Below, piece by piece: positions 7,899-8,734 of a DNA stretch of 8,734 nt. The DNA is from Pseudomonadota bacterium. Its GTDB lineage: Bacteria; Pseudomonadota; Gammaproteobacteria; Burkholderiales; Thiobacillaceae. The translations under genes and the position numbers were made by a program. The DNA lies in contig JAKACL010000119.1 in assembly GCA_021821425.1 (NCBI GenBank), forward strand, positions 1-8,734. The letters are read 5' to 3'. The stretch's first letter is position 1; each line of letters opens with the position of its first letter. Under the pieces are notes generated by a model. The model searched no databases, had not been told where the DNA came from, and worked only from the letters and a program-made list of their open reading frames with translations.

Positions 7899-7982
7899 CA
7901 TTAAGCACAGCGCCCTATTGAGACGGCTCAACGAACCGCACCACGCTAGACACCTTCCACGATCATTCAAATGTTCAAACAT
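7809..7982 (-). CDS. possible 57-residue leader ORF between hscB and hscA
   Basis: An ATG (7980-7982) opens a 57-codon frame, [16 protein letters not shown] at the start and [11 protein letters not shown] at the end. A second in-frame ATG (7899-7901) would give 30 residues. The TAA stop ends two bases before the hscA ATG, which would allow termination-reinitiation coupling for a gene lacking its own Shine-Dalgarno. I recognise no homologue. The frame could be an accident of a non-coding, lower-GC spacer, and its own ribosome binding site is weak. Confidence 0.25.
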   Translation of the reverse strand: MFEHLNDRGRCLAWCGSLSRLNRALCLMFIDSKRHAFELKQSQFHEITFSNTIVPNR

Positions 7983-7993
7983 ATCTGGCCGTC

Positions 7994-8524
7994 TTAATAG
8001 GTTTCCAGTTCTTCGTAGACGTCGCCGACTTCGGCGATGAGCTTGTCCATGAAACGCAGCTGGCGCACGGCCTCGGAGGCCGCCGCATAATCGTGCGTCG
8101 TGTCGATCAGATCGGCCAGCTGCGCCTCGATCCGTCGATGTGCGCTGCGCAGGTCGTCGGTCAGGGCATCCAGCGCCGCCGTGCTGTTGCCGGCGCGCGC
8201 CTCGTCGATGGCCTCGCGCCATTCCATCTGCTGCATCAGAAAAGCCGGCGCCATTTTGGTGTTGTTGGCGTCGAACGCGTCGATGCCCTGCAGCTTCAGC
8301 AAATACACGCCGCGGCTCACCGGATGCTTGAGCGTCTGGTAGGCCTCGTTCGCCTGGGTTGCCCACTGCATCGCCACCCGCTGCTCGGCGTCCGGCTGCG
8401 CGGCGAAACGGTCAGGATGCACCGTGTTCTGCAGTTCGCGGTAGGCCGCATCGAGTTTGTCCCGATCCAGCGCATACGATTGCGGCAGGCCGAACAGCTC
8501 GAAGTGGGTTTGGGTGAAATCCAT
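7994..8524 (-). CDS. hscB: HscB, J-domain co-chaperone
   Basis: The 176-residue protein has an N-terminal J domain (1-75) with the invariant HPD at 36-38 in LQNTVHPDRF, and YQTLKHPVSRGVYLLKLQG following. A C-terminal three-helix domain (about 85-176) is the IscU-binding part. HscB delivers cluster-loaded IscU to HscA and stimulates its ATPase. Length and motifs are normal (E. coli 171 residues). The start MDFTQTHFELFGLPQ matches the family. Directly upstream lies a TAGGGGC-rich repeat, and I see no Shine-Dalgarno in the bases before the ATG (AACTCCTAAC), which is unusual. Confidence 0.96.
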   Translation of the reverse strand: MDFTQTHFELFGLPQSYALDRDKLDAAYRELQNTVHPDRFAAQPDAEQRVAMQWATQANEAYQTLKHPVSRGVYLLKLQGIDAFDANNTKMAPAFLMQQMEWREAIDEARAGNSTAALDALTDDLRSAHRRIEAQLADLIDTTHDYAAASEAVRQLRFMDKLIAEVGDVYEELETY

Positions 8525-8525
8525 G

Positions 8526-8640
8526 TTAGGAGTTAGGGGCTAGGGGCTAGGATTTAGGGGGCTTTGTGCTTCGCGTCTTTAATGAGCGCGGCCCAAGGCC
8601 GCACCTACCCTAGCCCCTAGATCCTAATTCCTAGCCCCTG
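8526..8640. repeat. TAGGGGC-rich long inverted repeat in the iscA-hscB gap
   Basis: The left arm (8526-8561) is built from tandem TTAGGAG, TTAGGGGC, TAGGGGC, TAGG units. The right arm (about 8606-8640) is the imperfect reverse complement, with CTAGCCCCTAGATCC and TAATTCCTAGCCCCTG. Paired arms of about 30 bp would form a large stem over the 44-nt middle. It starts 2 bp upstream of the hscB ATG and ends 4 bp before the iscA stop codon, so it fills the whole gap. Confidence 0.7.
8584..8608 (-). repeat. REP-like palindrome
   Basis: On the minus strand the sequence reads GTAGGTGCGGCCTTGGGCCG, continuing CGCTC. The stem GCGGCC/GGCCGC (8588-8593 with 8597-8602) has a 3-nt loop, and a GTAG tetranucleotide lies at its 5' foot. 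GTAG or GGAG followed by a short GC-rich hairpin is the hallmark of REP elements mobilised by RAYT (TnpA-REP) proteins. It sits exactly in the loop between the long repeat arms. No RAYT gene is in the window. Confidence 0.6.
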
Positions 8641-8644
8641 TGGT

Positions 8645-8734
8645 TCAAACGTTAAACGACTCGCCGCAGCCGCACTCGTTCTTCACGTTCGGGTTGTTGA
8701 ACTTGAAGCCTTCGTTCAAGCCTTCACGGGCGTA
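8645..8734 (-). CDS. iscA: IscA C-terminus (gene runs off the window)
   Basis: The last 29 codons are present, from YAREGLNEGFKF to ECGCGESFNV and TGA (8645-8647). The CGCGESF motif supplies two of the three conserved cysteines of A-type carriers (C99 and C101 in E. coli), which bind iron or a [2Fe-2S]/[4Fe-4S] cluster for delivery to target proteins. The first conserved cysteine and the N-terminus lie beyond the window. Position directly upstream of hscB and the ending match IscA rather than ErpA or SufA. Confidence 0.93.
   Translation of the reverse strand, partial: YAREGLNEGFKFNNPNVKNECGCGESFNV

Larger units (their letters stand above)
7807..7993 (-). other. hscB-hscA spacer of atypical composition
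   Basis: These 187 bp are about 47% GC by my count, against clearly GC-rich coding DNA on both sides. Besides the inverted repeats and the open frame above I see no terminator with a T-tract. A second promoter for hscA cannot be excluded, but no clear -35/-10 pair stands out. Confidence 0.5.

Noticed and set aside
8526..8640. CRISPR array
   Set aside because: The repeats are short, degenerate and arranged as one inverted pair with no regular spacers.

Overview
The window is GC-rich, densely coding bacterial DNA carrying the 3' part of an isc iron-sulfur cluster assembly operon (iscA-hscB-hscA-DUF3050 gene-fdx-iscX, minus strand). The operon type, the HscA/HscB/Fdx/IscX sequences, the high GC and a chromosomal integron cassette next to an IS3-family remnant suggest a proteobacterium, most likely a betaproteobacterium. 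That placement is inference; the window has no rRNA or other phylogenetic marker.

Left part (1-1400, plus strand) is accessory DNA. A hairpin with attC-like features ends at GTTAGAT (159-165). An integron gene cassette follows (about 160-1106) carrying an EamA/DMT-type ten-helix transporter, whose stop codon and last ~19 residues lie inside the cassette's own attC site (1047-1112). A second cassette starts directly after it (good ribosome binding site, ATG at 1131) but is cut after nine codons by the left end of an IS3-family element. That element is itself internally deleted: the orfA start (1209-1295) is joined directly to the orfB tail (about 1291-1389). No integrase is in view, so this looks like an array end or a cluster of cassettes lacking an integrase.

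Middle part (1423-2915, plus strand) is a two-gene operon with an ATGA overlap: a GAF-GGDEF diguanylate cyclase with an intact GGDEF motif and RxxD inhibitory site, then a small tyrosine-phosphatase-like protein whose P-loop appears one residue short. It converges, with a 2-bp gap, on a minus-strand pair (4521 down to 2918): a Tat-exported aldo/keto reductase and an ATGA-coupled DUF6064-like membrane protein.

Right part (4621-8734, minus strand) is the isc operon. HscB and HscA are the dedicated J-protein/Hsp70 pair that acts on IscU; Fdx supplies electrons; IscX modulates the cysteine desulfurase; IscA (only its C-terminus is present) carries iron or clusters. The notable departure is a DUF3050 protein, probably of the heme-oxygenase-like helical fold with a possible di-metal site, inserted between hscA and fdx and overlapping hscA by ATGA. 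The operon also has two unusual spacers. The iscA-hscB gap holds a REP-like palindrome nested inside long TAGGGGC-rich inverted repeats. The hscB-hscA gap is 187 bp of low-GC DNA with a 12-bp perfect inverted repeat touching the hscA start codon, a competing hairpin, and a 57-codon open frame ending two bases before hscA.
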